From positions 83,716-147,715 of the forward strand of contig JAKUNG010000002.1 in assembly GCA_022452285.1 (NCBI GenBank): a stretch of DNA of 64,000 nucleotides. Direction: 5' to 3'. A program made the position numbers and the translations under genes. Under the pieces are notes generated by a model that made no database searches, was not told the origin of the DNA, and was given only the letters and a program-made list of their open reading frames with translations. Below are positions 44,261 to 53,920 of the stretch, in pieces. The first letter of the stretch is position 1. Every line of letters starts with the position of its first letter. The stretch comes from Terriglobia bacterium. GTDB lineage: Bacteria > Acidobacteriota > Terriglobia > Versatilivoradales > Versatilivoraceae.

Positions 44261-45064
44261 GTGCACTTTAATCAGGAACAAATTGATTTCTTTCGGACCA
44301 ACGGTTACCTACTAGGCCCCCGTGTATTATCAGATGAACAAATAAAAGAATTAAAAAACCGTATTCAAGGGATCTTAGATGGAAGTGTCTCTTTTCCTCA
44401 ATTATACAAAGGAGAGACTGTTGACCGCTCCAAAGCCAAGGGTCAATTGCCTTCAGTAAAAATTGTGAACTTACATCGCCATGACACTACTTTTGCAAAA
44501 ATTTTAGAGAATATTGATGTTAGTTGTCTAGCCCATGACCTTATGGATGGTCCCGTTCGTCTATGGGAAGATCAAATGATTTATAAACCCGCCTACGATG
44601 AAAAAACTGCTCTCGCTTGGCATCAAGACTATACCTACTGGTCCCATGTTTCCCCGGCAGACCTAGCAACTTGCTGGATTGCCCTTGATGACGCAACTGT
44701 GGATAATGGCTGTATGCATGTTGTTCCTGGAAGCCACCGGTGGGATGTTAAATACAGCAGAGATGATATTGATGTTACGGATTCCGAATGGCTATTAAAC
44801 AGACCCGACTTGCCAACTAAGGTAACTCCTGTTGCCTGTGAAGTTCCAGCCGGTCATTGTCACTTCCACCATTGTCGAACATTTCATGGCTCCTATGGGA
44901 ATAAAACTGACAATCCACGCCGAAGTTATGTCTTACACCTAATGCCGGGCCATATTCGGAGAACTGGCAACGACTGGAATGACCGAATGGCTTCTGTAGA
45001 AGATGTCGCCGTTGGCGAAGTCATCAAAGGACCGAACTATCCTGAACTTCCCTCTCCTGTTTAA
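44261..45064 (+). CDS. Phytanoyl-CoA dioxygenase family (PhyH) protein
   Basis: 267 residues of the Fe(II)/2-oxoglutarate-dependent PhyH family. Iron ligands are H121 and D123 in AWHQDYTYW and the distal H209 in RTFHGS; Arg220/221 would bind 2-oxoglutarate. The block DNGCMHVVPGSHR is typical. Members hydroxylate a wide range of small molecules, so the substrate is unknown. GTG 44261 is the start, with AAAGGAGA at good spacing. It is convergent with the propeller-cupin gene across a hairpin. Confidence 0.9.
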   Translation: MHFNQEQIDFFRTNGYLLGPRVLSDEQIKELKNRIQGILDGSVSFPQLYKGETVDRSKAKGQLPSVKIVNLHRHDTTFAKILENIDVSCLAHDLMDGPVRLWEDQMIYKPAYDEKTALAWHQDYTYWSHVSPADLATCWIALDDATVDNGCMHVVPGSHRWDVKYSRDDIDVTDSEWLLNRPDLPTKVTPVACEVPAGHCHFHHCRTFHGSYGNKTDNPRRSYVLHLMPGHIRRTGNDWNDRMASVEDVAVGEVIKGPNYPELPSPV

Positions 45065-45073
45065 CTGTTCTGA

Positions 45074-45110
45074 GAAACTGGTTTTCCCCTAAGAAGGAAC
45101 AACCAGTTTC
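45074..45110. terminator. Bidirectional terminator-like hairpin
   Basis: GAAACTGGTT (45074-45083) pairs perfectly with AACCAGTTTC (45101-45110). It lies between two convergent genes (PhyH and propeller-cupin), the usual place for a shared terminator. The U-run is poor on both strands, so efficiency is uncertain. Confidence 0.5.
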
Positions 45111-45117
45111 CCAACTG

Positions 45118-46425
45118 TTAATCTTCAATATTTCTCCACTCTAATTGTAAGAACTTAAAGGGTTGATCACCGAGAACCTTATAACCATGTTTTACGAATC
45201 GGGGACAAAAAATGACGTCTCCTGGGCCAACCTCTTGCTCAAACTCACCTATCTCCCACAAAGCTTTCCCAGATATCACAATTTCAATTTGCTCCATATT
45301 AGGATGGTAGTGAACAGGGGTATTACCTCCAGGAGCATACTGGACCAAAGCGATAATGGTAGCCTCTGAATTAATATCGGGACCAATAAACATCGTCTGA
45401 GAAATCCCGTAGTGCCCACCCGCTTCTTCTTTACTTATCTCTTTAATAGGATGTGTTTTTTCAGAAATTACCTGACCCACTGGTCTAGCCAATGCAACAT
45501 CTATAGCTCCACTGCCACCGACATCCAATCCCTTCTTAGCTACTGGATTCCAATTTTTCCATCCACCTAGCTTAAATTTAAACCTTGAAACAGTAGTTGA
45601 ACCCGGCTTTCCATTAGCAACAAATAATTCGCCCGAAGCAGTAAAATCCATTCCTCTTGGTGCACTTAAACTAGAATTACTCAAAGGATCTCCTGCAACT
45701 AAAACACCCTCTTTAAGAGAAACCCTTTGGAGTTCATTCTTTACACTATCCGCAATAAAAACTTCTCCCCATGGACTAATAGCTGCAGAAGTCAATTCAC
45801 TTTCTGCAAGCACCAATGCTGTTTTAGGTCCATTCTTTAATGACTTTCCTTTTTTATCGGAAAGCTGATAAATATGATCTCCTGAGATAGCAAATATCTT
45901 CCCATCAAGAACAAAAATATCTTTATACGTACTGCCTGTTAGATTTTCAAATTTATGGACTAAAGATTCATATCTGGAAGGACTGGCCCAATCCTTGAAA
46001 TACATATGACTTCTAACTCTAAAAGACTCATCAAGATTAGGATTTTCGAGAAGCTTCCCTGTAAGACTGGCACGATCGCCTGGATTACCATCATATAATT
46101 CCAACCGATCAGATCTGGGATTATAAACTAACCGACCCTTTAGTTCCTTAGACTGATCATAAACGGAGAGGATGTTCCCTCTCCTCATCTTAATTGAATC
46201 AGCAGGGAAAACTCCTGGGAAATTCTCTTTATTATAAGTCGTAACCTGTGTAACTTCGTTTTTAACTTCGCTCTTAACGGATTTATTGACAAATTGTCTA
46301 ATTCTATACTGAACAATCTGTTCTTGATCTTTTAGAATGAATACTCTCTCAGTTCCAAAACACTGAAATGTAACAGCTACTAGAGCAAATAAAACAAGCA
46401 TTATTCGACCATACTTGATTCCCAT
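45118..46425 (-). CDS. Beta-propeller protein with C-terminal cupin domain
   Basis: 435 residues: a hydrophobic N-terminus (signal or lipoprotein-like, about 5-22), a repeat region (about 95-290) with NHL/SMP-30-like strands (for example AAISPWGEVFIADS and APRGMDFTASGELFVANG), and a C-terminal cupin. The cupin holds motif HYHPNMEQIEIVISG and FVKHGY with His/Glu metal ligands. The start is ATG 46425, 5 bases after GGAGG; ATG 46437 precedes the site. The pairing is unusual but each half is a common binding or lactonase fold. Function unknown, probably an exported carbohydrate or lactone binding/processing protein. Confidence 0.8.
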   Translation of the reverse strand: MGIKYGRIMLVLFALVAVTFQCFGTERVFILKDQEQIVQYRIRQFVNKSVKSEVKNEVTQVTTYNKENFPGVFPADSIKMRRGNILSVYDQSKELKGRLVYNPRSDRLELYDGNPGDRASLTGKLLENPNLDESFRVRSHMYFKDWASPSRYESLVHKFENLTGSTYKDIFVLDGKIFAISGDHIYQLSDKKGKSLKNGPKTALVLAESELTSAAISPWGEVFIADSVKNELQRVSLKEGVLVAGDPLSNSSLSAPRGMDFTASGELFVANGKPGSTTVSRFKFKLGGWKNWNPVAKKGLDVGGSGAIDVALARPVGQVISEKTHPIKEISKEEAGGHYGISQTMFIGPDINSEATIIALVQYAPGGNTPVHYHPNMEQIEIVISGKALWEIGEFEQEVGPGDVIFCPRFVKHGYKVLGDQPFKFLQLEWRNIED

Positions 46426-46529
46426 GACTTCCTCCATTTATTTGATTTGTAATAATTAAATAACTTTGTGTCCAGGTGACTCATTTACTATCTCTAGAAG
46501 AGACATCACAGAATTTCTCTCCCAAAAAA

Positions 46530-47387
46530 TCAAGAAAAGTGCAGCTTAGCCCACTCATCTGCTGTTTGAACGGCACGAGAAGGACAGCTCTCACTCCGTG
46601 CAATATGTCCTTGTTCCTTTCGCAAAGTCGGCTGTTGACCATCCTGATAACGCCAATCTAGATTCCATCTCACTGTCTTACTCCGATTTGGAAGACCTTG
46701 GTGGAAAAGAAGATTGCTAAATAAAACAACATCACCTGGATTTAGTTCAATAGAGATAGCATTATCAAAAAGTGCTGTATACTTTGGATCAATGATTTCT
46801 AAATAGTAACGTCGACTAACATGAGGAACCACTCCCAGTTTATGGGATCCAGGGACAAACTGCATACATCCGTTTAGTTCTCGAGCAGGAACTAAAGGAG
46901 ACCAAACATTTAACATGCGTAAGTCCTCTACATCGTTGCTCTTAATACTCTTGTCGGTATGCACATAGTGAGTATATCCACCGTCCTGATGCCACCAAAT
47001 TCGAGTGCCCTCCCAATCAGGAAGTTTGGGACGCACAGTGTAGTTAGGATAAAGACGAATCTCTGAACCTATGACCAACTCTACAACGTCTAGTAACTGC
47101 TTATGGAAGAAGAATCCATAAAATCCTGGCAAGTGGAGCTCTCGTCGAAAAGATTTAGGTGCTTCATCAATACAGTTACTAAAAAGAGAATATATACGAG
47201 TTTCTAATCCCTCATCTTTGAAAAGAGATTTGATTTTACCCTCTTTCAATAACCTAGCTGCCTGTTGATCTACTAGTTTTTCTAGTTCAGCCCTAGCCTG
47301 CGCAATCACCGGTGGCTCTATAATTTGCTCCAATACCAGGAATCCTTCTTCATCAAATTGCTGTCTCCACTCAGGTTTTATAAACAT
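46530..47387 (-). CDS. Phytanoyl-CoA dioxygenase family (PhyH) protein, second type
   Basis: 285 residues of the same Fe(II)/2-oxoglutarate superfamily as the gene at 44.3 kb but clearly different in sequence. Ligands are H133 and D135 in IWWHQDGGY and H229 in LLFHQGLP, with Arg240 as the likely 2-oxoglutarate binder. FVPGSHKLG is typical of PhyH. ATG 47387 has no strong ribosome site. Two members within 3 kb on opposite strands suggest separate hydroxylation steps, although no shared pathway is evident. Confidence 0.9.
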   Translation of the reverse strand: MFIKPEWRQQFDEEGFLVLEQIIEPPVIAQARAELEKLVDQQAARLLKEGKIKSLFKDEGLETRIYSLFSNCIDEAPKSFRRELHLPGFYGFFFHKQLLDVVELVIGSEIRLYPNYTVRPKLPDWEGTRIWWHQDGGYTHYVHTDKSIKSNDVEDLRMLNVWSPLVPARELNGCMQFVPGSHKLGVVPHVSRRYYLEIIDPKYTALFDNAISIELNPGDVVLFSNLLFHQGLPNRSKTVRWNLDWRYQDGQQPTLRKEQGHIARSESCPSRAVQTADEWAKLHFS

Positions 47388-47415
47388 TTAAGAGGCTCTC
47401 TGAAAATTTAGTTTA

Positions 47416-48816
47416 TCAGTTATTTTTATTTTCTTTAGAAATGTTTGTTGTTTTCTCCAACTGATAGAATAATCCTATAATGAATATTACGACACTAACT
47501 GGATGTAAAAACAATCTACTAGCTGTAGTTTTAAGATACCAAGCAATGTCCATTTCTGGATGGTCAGGAATTAAAATATAGACACTTGTATAGACAAAAA
47601 ACACCCCTAAAATTGCAAAAAACAAGTGTCGTAGTTCTGGCAACAAAAATTTTCTGAAGTTAAATACTACTGCAACCAGAAAAATAATCCATATTAAGTT
47701 CCATACTCTAAGACCAAACACTTGGTTTTGGTATTGATATGCAATTGGTATGATTCTGGTTATCCTATCCCAGCTTAAAGTCAAAAAAGAAGTTGTGTTA
47801 ATCGCATGAGTGGTCCCTCCAATTAACGTTTTCAATAATAGCCAGGGGAAAAGAACTGCACAAACTACCACAAAATAACTTCCTATGACTCGCAATTTTT
47901 CTTTAACTGAAGAATAACCTATTTCTGAACAACAAAATCCGGTTAATACTACCTGCAAAACACATAATGCTATTCCTTCATCCTTTGTTAATCCAGCCAT
48001 TCCAATGAGTATAGCTGACAGGAAGAAGAATATCTTCTGTTGTTCTCTCACCCAAAAATATAGACAAATTGAACTCATTGAAAAATAAACACTAAAAATC
48101 CAATCTGCATACCCATTAAAGGAATGTCTAATGACGAGAGGAGTACTAACCAACATAAATACAAAAAATAAACTACTCTTTCGATCTAACAAGCTCCGAC
48201 GAAAGCTAGTAAAAAGGAAACTTGCCATAGCTAATAGGAATAGAGGAAAAATCCATTTAGCGGAAAATTCGTCATAGCCATCTATAAGTGATGAACTAAA
48301 AACCTGACTGAGCGGCACTAAAAGCGGATAATTTGAATGCGGATAATAACTATTATCAAATAACTCCCAGGGAAGTGCCTGACTGAGTGTAATTGCTTTT
48401 GCCTTTAATCCCCAGTTAAAAACTGCATCAAAAGCCTCCATCGGTTTCGTCAAAGCTTGGAATAAAACAACTAGGAAATGAATCCCAATACCTAATAACA
48501 TAAGAGTCTCTGATAAGGTCCATTTTAAATAATGGATACTCTCTTTTGAACTATGCAGTTTATTAACAATCATACTAAGGACAAAAAATAACGCACTAAA
48601 TCCGACAATGGGTCCCATCAAAAAGCTTGATTCCAAGGTTTGCTTGAAATGAAAAAGTATAATCATCCACCAAGTAACCAATCCTAATCCAATCACAAAA
48701 CCAAGTGATAGAAGCTCAGCTTTTTTAAGGAGGTTTTTTGAATCAAACACCCGTATTAAACTACAACCTAATGCTGTGCTTAAAATTATTGGAACTAAAC
48801 TCAAAAAAAAGTTCAT
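47416..48816 (-). CDS. Multi-pass membrane protein, GT-C glycosyltransferase-like
   Basis: 466 residues with about 11-12 membrane segments. The motif EAFDAVFNWGLKAKAITL in the first large loop and WELFDNSYYPHSNYPLLVPLS resemble the acidic-loop region of polyprenyl-phosphate-sugar-dependent (GT-C, PMT/ArnT-type) glycosyltransferases. That would make it an enzyme adding a sugar to a lipid or protein at the outer face of the inner membrane. The assignment is motif-level only. The 138-aa gene overlaps its start by four bases (ATGA), so the two are coupled. Confidence 0.7.
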   Translation of the reverse strand: MNFFLSLVPIILSTALGCSLIRVFDSKNLLKKAELLSLGFVIGLGLVTWWMIILFHFKQTLESSFLMGPIVGFSALFFVLSMIVNKLHSSKESIHYLKWTLSETLMLLGIGIHFLVVLFQALTKPMEAFDAVFNWGLKAKAITLSQALPWELFDNSYYPHSNYPLLVPLSQVFSSSLIDGYDEFSAKWIFPLFLLAMASFLFTSFRRSLLDRKSSLFFVFMLVSTPLVIRHSFNGYADWIFSVYFSMSSICLYFWVREQQKIFFFLSAILIGMAGLTKDEGIALCVLQVVLTGFCCSEIGYSSVKEKLRVIGSYFVVVCAVLFPWLLLKTLIGGTTHAINTTSFLTLSWDRITRIIPIAYQYQNQVFGLRVWNLIWIIFLVAVVFNFRKFLLPELRHLFFAILGVFFVYTSVYILIPDHPEMDIAWYLKTTASRLFLHPVSVVIFIIGLFYQLEKTTNISKENKNN

Positions 48817-49229
48817 TTTGCAGGGTCTTTCTCCCGAAGATCAACAATACAAATATCTTCACCTAAAGAAGCCTTTAAACGGTGTCTGGATTTTCTACAA
48901 TCAGATTTTTTATAGACAACTAAAAATTCTGGATCATTACTTAAAAGACGTGGATAGAGATTGTACAGCAAGCGCGCTCGATGAATTGAAGCAAGAGGAA
49001 TTCCAACTATCTGATATCGTGAATTACTAGGCAAGTGTTCTTTACAGAAATTAAAAAACTGATGCCACTCCTTCCCGTAAACCATGCTTCGTCTATTTTC
49101 ATCACTAGACACAATTAATTCAAAAAACTTTTCTATCCTGCTCGGATCTTTAATCCAGAGGCGAACCTGAAGGACACCCCAAGTTATTAACCATAGGGCA
49201 ACAATGATTTGCACTGAACGTTTTAACAT
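48813..49229 (-). CDS. Small membrane-anchored protein coupled to the GT-C-like gene
   Basis: 138 residues: one N-terminal membrane helix (about 5-22) and a basic soluble part of about 110 residues with no recognised motif. Its stop overlaps the start of the membrane glycosyltransferase-like gene by four bases, a typical sign of translational coupling. It could be an assembly or regulatory partner, but I cannot name it. It starts at ATG 49229 in a 260-base divergent gap with the aldolase gene. The gap shows no other gene. Confidence 0.65.
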   Translation of the reverse strand: MLKRSVQIIVALWLITWGVLQVRLWIKDPSRIEKFFELIVSSDENRRSMVYGKEWHQFFNFCKEHLPSNSRYQIVGIPLASIHRARLLYNLYPRLLSNDPEFLVVYKKSDCRKSRHRLKASLGEDICIVDLREKDPAK

Positions 49230-49489
49230 TATGTGTTTGGTAGGTTCACAATTAAACTATTTTGAAAAGCTGACACTGAAATCACTTATTGTAAAATTAA
49301 TACTATCAAAAAGACCTATCACCCCCAAGCTGTTAGGCTAGAGAAGAATTCCTATCTTGAATCATATTGAATCCTTTATAATTCCATTCAGAATATTGAG
49401 TTAATGTCTTTTAGTTAAAAAGTTCATACGATATTTTGATCAACAGAATTTCCAGACAAATAAATCAATAAAAGTGAGGAGTCTACATA

Positions 49490-50305
49490 GTGAGAAAAAG
49501 TAAAGTATTGGTTAAATTTCGCGGTGGAGAATTTGCCCGTTTCTGTGGTATGGGTCACTTTCTTCCCTTCTTCATACGTCATGCTTCCTATTGTCAATAT
49601 GACGGTATCTGGTTTGATTTGGAGCATCGAGCAATGTCAGATAGAGAAGTTCAGTCAGTTCTAGCACTTTGTCACCTTCACAATATTGATTGTATGATTC
49701 GGCCTTCAACACGAGAGCCTGCTCGTCTCTACCGCTATCTTGAAGATGGCGCAGCTGGTTTCATGTTTCCTTTTGTTAATAATGCTGAGATTGCAAGACA
49801 ACTCGTACAGGCCACCAAGTTTCCACCCCAAGGTAATAGGGGAGTTGATGGAGCAGGGCTAGATGGCGACTACGTTATAGGAGCCTGGGCGGAAGGAAGT
49901 GATTATTTTGAGGAAGCTAATAATCAAACATTCATTCTAGCGCAAATTGAAACTCCAGAGGCAGTTGAGAATGTGAATGAAATTGCTTCCGTAGAAGGCA
50001 TTGATTGTCTTTTTATTGGACCCGGCGATTTAGGTCGAAGGTTATCCACCCTTCCACAAACTATTTCAACTCAAGGTGGCACATCCATCAGTCTTGATGA
50101 AGTTATACAACGGGTTTCCAAAGCTGCTAAGGAAACAAATAAGGCTTGGGGCATTACAGCTGGATCGCTAGAAGCCCTAGAAAAATATCGGGGAATGGGA
50201 GCCCAAGTCGTCCCTTGGGGAGGGGACTTTGCCCTAACTGGTGTCCTGGAAAAATGTGGACAGCAATTAGATCAAGTATTAAAAAAAAATAAGGTTGAAG
50301 AATAG
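49490..50305 (+). CDS. HpcH/HpaI-type aldolase
   Basis: 271 residues. Class II (divalent-metal) pyruvate aldolase motifs of the HpcH/HpaI family are present: WFDLEHRAMSDREV (His46 base), Arg71, a GAAGFMFPFVNNAEIARQLV block, KFPPQGNRG, and metal ligands E154 (AQIETPEA) and D180 (FIGPGDLG). Members cleave 4-hydroxy-2-oxo acids to pyruvate plus an aldehyde, or make the reverse reaction. GTG 49490 is the start, after GTGAGGAG. No neighbours of an aromatic meta-cleavage or rhamnonate pathway are present, so the substrate is open. Confidence 0.9.
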   Translation: MRKSKVLVKFRGGEFARFCGMGHFLPFFIRHASYCQYDGIWFDLEHRAMSDREVQSVLALCHLHNIDCMIRPSTREPARLYRYLEDGAAGFMFPFVNNAEIARQLVQATKFPPQGNRGVDGAGLDGDYVIGAWAEGSDYFEEANNQTFILAQIETPEAVENVNEIASVEGIDCLFIGPGDLGRRLSTLPQTISTQGGTSISLDEVIQRVSKAAKETNKAWGITAGSLEALEKYRGMGAQVVPWGGDFALTGVLEKCGQQLDQVLKKNKVEE

Positions 50306-50313
50306 TTATCTCT

Positions 50314-51069
50314 TCAAGAAGAAACTAAATCTTTTCGCCAAGGCTTAAAGCTATTTCTAAGGTGTAATGCCTTTTGGGAAAGACAGCTGCAATTCTGAGC
50401 CAGAACCTCAAATATCCTATTTGCTGTAACCTGATGGCCAAGATTATTAAGATGAATTCCATCAGAATCAATCATCCAGGGAGCTATTCCCTGTGCCTCA
50501 AATACATCAGCATAGAGTACATCACACTGTATTGCTAGAGAGTTGATTGCCTCATTGAAAGATAGTAAGGAATCTAAATTTGCTTGGTCAAAAGGTGGTT
50601 GTTTTTCAAAGGCTAGCATAAAGTAAACATTGACCAATAAAATAAGGCCCTTCGTTTTTTCTTTAACATCTAGAACAATGTGTCTTAAATTCTTAATAAA
50701 CTCTTCTATCGAAGTTCCAGCTCTGGCATCGTTAAGACCATAGGCCAGCAAGATCAAATTTGGACTCTTATCAATAACATCTTTTGTATAACGCTCTAGG
50801 GCACTGTATTTTTCCGATTGAGCATAAGCAGGACTTCGCTTTGAAAGCAAATCATCACTCAACCCACAATTCATCATTTTAATCGGTTCCAACTGTGCCT
50901 CATTTAATAACTTGGTCAGAAGAGCCACCCAACATAATTCAGGCTGGGTAGCAGTTCCCCCTGCAGTAACACTGTCACCCATTGCCACTGCAATCTTAAA
51001 GGGTTTACTACAATAATCTTTTTTCATATAGGATCTTAAACTCTCAATACGTTGTATTGGAGATATCAT
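50314..51069 (-). CDS. SGNH/GDSL-family hydrolase
   Basis: 251 residues with a SGNH esterase fold: GDSVTAGG (Ser33 nucleophile), GLSDD, YGLND (Asn113) and DGIHLNNLGH (Asp203 and His206 of the triad). Such enzymes remove acyl or acetyl groups from carbohydrates or lipids. No signal peptide is visible. ATG 51069 has no good ribosome site; ATG 51027 is an alternative. Convergent with the aldolase gene, nine bases apart. Confidence 0.88.
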   Translation of the reverse strand: MISPIQRIESLRSYMKKDYCSKPFKIAVAMGDSVTAGGTATQPELCWVALLTKLLNEAQLEPIKMMNCGLSDDLLSKRSPAYAQSEKYSALERYTKDVIDKSPNLILLAYGLNDARAGTSIEEFIKNLRHIVLDVKEKTKGLILLVNVYFMLAFEKQPPFDQANLDSLLSFNEAINSLAIQCDVLYADVFEAQGIAPWMIDSDGIHLNNLGHQVTANRIFEVLAQNCSCLSQKALHLRNSFKPWRKDLVSS

Positions 51070-51232
51070 CAGGAAGGAAATTTAATCCGTGGTTTCACGA
51101 GATTTAACATCTAAATACTAACAGGTATAAACTTAATATCTTTACTCCAATACAAAATCAATCTTTACGGTTTACTATCTTATTCTGTCTCAAATTATTA
51201 ACTCATATTCTCAGGAACAAAGTACCTCTAAC

Positions 51233-52183
51233 TCACCTTATAAACCAGCGAATTGCATGCCGTGTTTGGCTCTTTTTAAACTTCAAAGTATAGGGATCTA
51301 CTAACCAACGGGCTACATGACCATCAGTACGGACAAGTAACCAACCAAAATCCCAGTTCTTACTTTCATATCTAATTGGAATGGAAGGCTTCACTCTGAC
51401 AACAGGCTGGGTACCACCCCAAAACAACTTTTGTTCCGTGTAAAAATAATTAGAACCAACATGGACAAAAACTTCGTGTTCCATATTCTGATCAGAGCTT
51501 GCTAAAAGATCAGAACACAATCCTCGAATTGCAACCTTCACATCTCTACCACTAGCACACTCTCGAGCTAAATCTTCTACCGAACCTGAAATTACAGTTC
51601 CATCGTCCTCATGAGAAAACACCTCCTTCCAAACATCATGTACCATAAATTGGTAGGTTTCAAAATCGTAAACAAAGTTGTGACTGGGGGCATTAGTTTC
51701 TCCATCCCACCAATCAAAGTAATGACTATTTGGATCATCATTCAATGAAAAATCTGGCTCAGCTTGAATAGGTGCGCCATCGAGATGTGGCCTAGCAATC
51801 GATTGCAAACCGTTCTGGTTATACATGAAAAATGACATCGAAGGCCGAGGACCAAATCCTTCTCCCATTAATGCAACGGGCTGTCGAAGATTCATAATTC
51901 CAGCAACCCACTGGTTTTCCATTAGATAGGTTATCCTGAAATCAGAAACTTCCTGCACCAATTCAGGATTCTTAGATGTTCGATCTATATGTTCGCTGTG
52001 GCGAAATTCAGTATAAATTCTTAAATCAGCACCTCTCCTAATTGCATTGCTCAACCTCTCATCACTTCCAAATACTAGTTCTCGTTTCTTGTTTAAAGAA
52101 CAAACTAATTCCCAGTCTTGTAAACCTGAATCATTTTTATTTTTTAATTCATTATTTCCAGACATAATCGACTCGAACCTCAC
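51233..52183 (-). CDS. Uncharacterised protein
   Basis: 316 residues with no signal peptide and no motif I recognise. Aromatic and acidic stretches such as SHYFDWWDGETNAPSHNFVYDF and a C-terminal WLLVRTDGHVARWLVDPYTL suggest a compact, mixed alpha/beta enzyme-like fold. The start is ambiguous: GTG 52183 or ATG 52165 (MSGNNELK). Located between the SGNH hydrolase and D-aminoacylase genes on the same strand. Possibly linked to amide or ester turnover by context only. Confidence 0.6.
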   Translation of the reverse strand: MRFESIMSGNNELKNKNDSGLQDWELVCSLNKKRELVFGSDERLSNAIRRGADLRIYTEFRHSEHIDRTSKNPELVQEVSDFRITYLMENQWVAGIMNLRQPVALMGEGFGPRPSMSFFMYNQNGLQSIARPHLDGAPIQAEPDFSLNDDPNSHYFDWWDGETNAPSHNFVYDFETYQFMVHDVWKEVFSHEDDGTVISGSVEDLARECASGRDVKVAIRGLCSDLLASSDQNMEHEVFVHVGSNYFYTEQKLFWGGTQPVVRVKPSIPIRYESKNWDFGWLLVRTDGHVARWLVDPYTLKFKKSQTRHAIRWFIR

Positions 52184-52258
52184 ATAGTCTCTAACTGTTA
52201 AATCCTATACTTTTGCTATATTCTCTCACCTAGAATTGTAAAACCTTTAATTTAAAAT

Positions 52259-53794
52259 TCAATGTTTCAAAGCCCTTCCTGGATATTGCCCACTAAACTT
52301 ACCGTTCTTTAAAACCCATTGTCCGTTAACCAAGACATGACAGATACCTTGGGGAGAATGGTGGGGATCAATATAGTTGGCTTTAGTTCCAATTTTATCT
52401 GCATCAAACACAGTAATATCAGCTAGATAGTTGGATTTTATCAATCCTCTACGGTCAATTCTAAAGCGACGAGCCGGAACGGCAGTGGCTTTTTGAATAG
52501 CATCCTCAACAGTAAACCAGTGTTTTTCACGAACAAATTCCCCAAATAACGTTGGATACGTTCCAAACGTTCTTGGATGAGGATTTCCTTCTGTGAACAA
52601 GCCATCTGTAATGATTGAAGTTAAGGGATGGGTCAAAACCTTTTTCAGGTTTTCTTCTGATGAATTGAAGGAGACAATAACAAGTGTTGCCTTCGTTTCA
52701 ATTAATAAATCCAAAGCTGTTTCAATACCAGAACGACTTCTTTCTTCTGCAACCTGGTGGATTGTTTTTCCTATTAGATCCTGGAAACCGTTTTCACTAA
52801 CTGAAGCTATTAAAATATTTTCCCAACCTTGAGCCATGTCTAACTCGGTTTCATCTGCAATTCTATCCCTAGACTCTTTATCTAAAAGACGTTCTAACAG
52901 CCTGGTTGTTCCACCTTCTAAGGCCCAAGTAGGTAACGCTTGGGTAAGGTGGGCTGACCCAGCTAGATATGGATAGGCATCCATTCCAACATCTACACCT
53001 TCTTTATTGGCTTGATCTATAAGTTCTAGAATCCTATCCATCTTTTCCCAATTCTTTTTCCCACAAGCTTGTAGATGAGATAGTTGAACTGGGACTTGTG
53101 TTTCTCGTCCTAAATTCAAGGCCTCTTCTACTGCCTCGATGATGTGGAATTTATAATCCCGCAAATGAGACGTGTAGAAGGCATTATATTTTTTAACGAT
53201 TTCACAAAGTTTCTTGAGCTCCTGAAAATCACCAAAACTACTTGGGACCTCGTTAAGGCCCGTGGAAAGTCCTATCGATCCTTGTTCCAAGCAAGTGGAA
53301 AGATGGTTTTCAATATTTCGCCATTCCTGGGAATCTAACGATTCTGCTTTGATCCCTGAAACATTTGCTCTAAGGGTTGAGTGTCCAGTCAGTGCTGCTA
53401 CATTGGTTAAGCTGCCTCCCTTTTGCAAGTTATTAAAATAATCACTGGCATCAACCCAATCTCTATCTCTTCTATCAAACAAATCAAAGCTGGGAACAAG
53501 TGCTGAAGAGCAAAGTTTTGGGAAAAGAGAAAAACCACAATTTCCAACTACTTCAGTCGTTACACCCTGACTTATTTTATCCTTTCGATGTTCCAACACT
53601 TCTAAATCACCATGGCTATGGACATCAATAAATCCTGGGGAAATAGTTAGCTCAGAACAATCAATTATTTCCATGTCAGATGTAGGCACAATCTGTCCTA
53701 CATCTTTAATTTGATCATCACAAACCAGAACCGAACCCTTCTCCCCTAGCTTACCACTACCATCAACTACAGTCCCATTAGACAATAAAATCAT
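52259..53794 (-). CDS. N-acyl-D-amino-acid deacylase (D-aminoacylase) family amidohydrolase
   Basis: 511 residues of the amidohydrolase superfamily, D-aminoacylase group. Seen are the N-terminal DVHSHGD (H59, H61), the conserved Cys86 in VGNCGFS, TSHLRDY, QLSHLQACGKKNW (late His ligand region), and a C-terminal strand with LADITVFDADKI. The family hydrolyses N-acyl-D-amino acids or N-acyl-D-glutamate and related substrates. The start is ATG 53794, 6 bases after GGGGGA; ATG 53812/53818 would be too far upstream of that site. Single gene with no clear operon partner. Confidence 0.88.
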   Translation of the reverse strand: MILLSNGTVVDGSGKLGEKGSVLVCDDQIKDVGQIVPTSDMEIIDCSELTISPGFIDVHSHGDLEVLEHRKDKISQGVTTEVVGNCGFSLFPKLCSSALVPSFDLFDRRDRDWVDASDYFNNLQKGGSLTNVAALTGHSTLRANVSGIKAESLDSQEWRNIENHLSTCLEQGSIGLSTGLNEVPSSFGDFQELKKLCEIVKKYNAFYTSHLRDYKFHIIEAVEEALNLGRETQVPVQLSHLQACGKKNWEKMDRILELIDQANKEGVDVGMDAYPYLAGSAHLTQALPTWALEGGTTRLLERLLDKESRDRIADETELDMAQGWENILIASVSENGFQDLIGKTIHQVAEERSRSGIETALDLLIETKATLVIVSFNSSEENLKKVLTHPLTSIITDGLFTEGNPHPRTFGTYPTLFGEFVREKHWFTVEDAIQKATAVPARRFRIDRRGLIKSNYLADITVFDADKIGTKANYIDPHHSPQGICHVLVNGQWVLKNGKFSGQYPGRALKH

Positions 53795-53920
53795 CTTACT
53801 TCCCCCAGGCATATTCACCTAATTCCCGAAATACTTCCCATGTAACAGCGCATGAGCTTAACAATTAAAGTTTTCTATTTTTCAGACTTCAATTATTTTT
53901 TCACCAGCTAGTTTCTTTCA

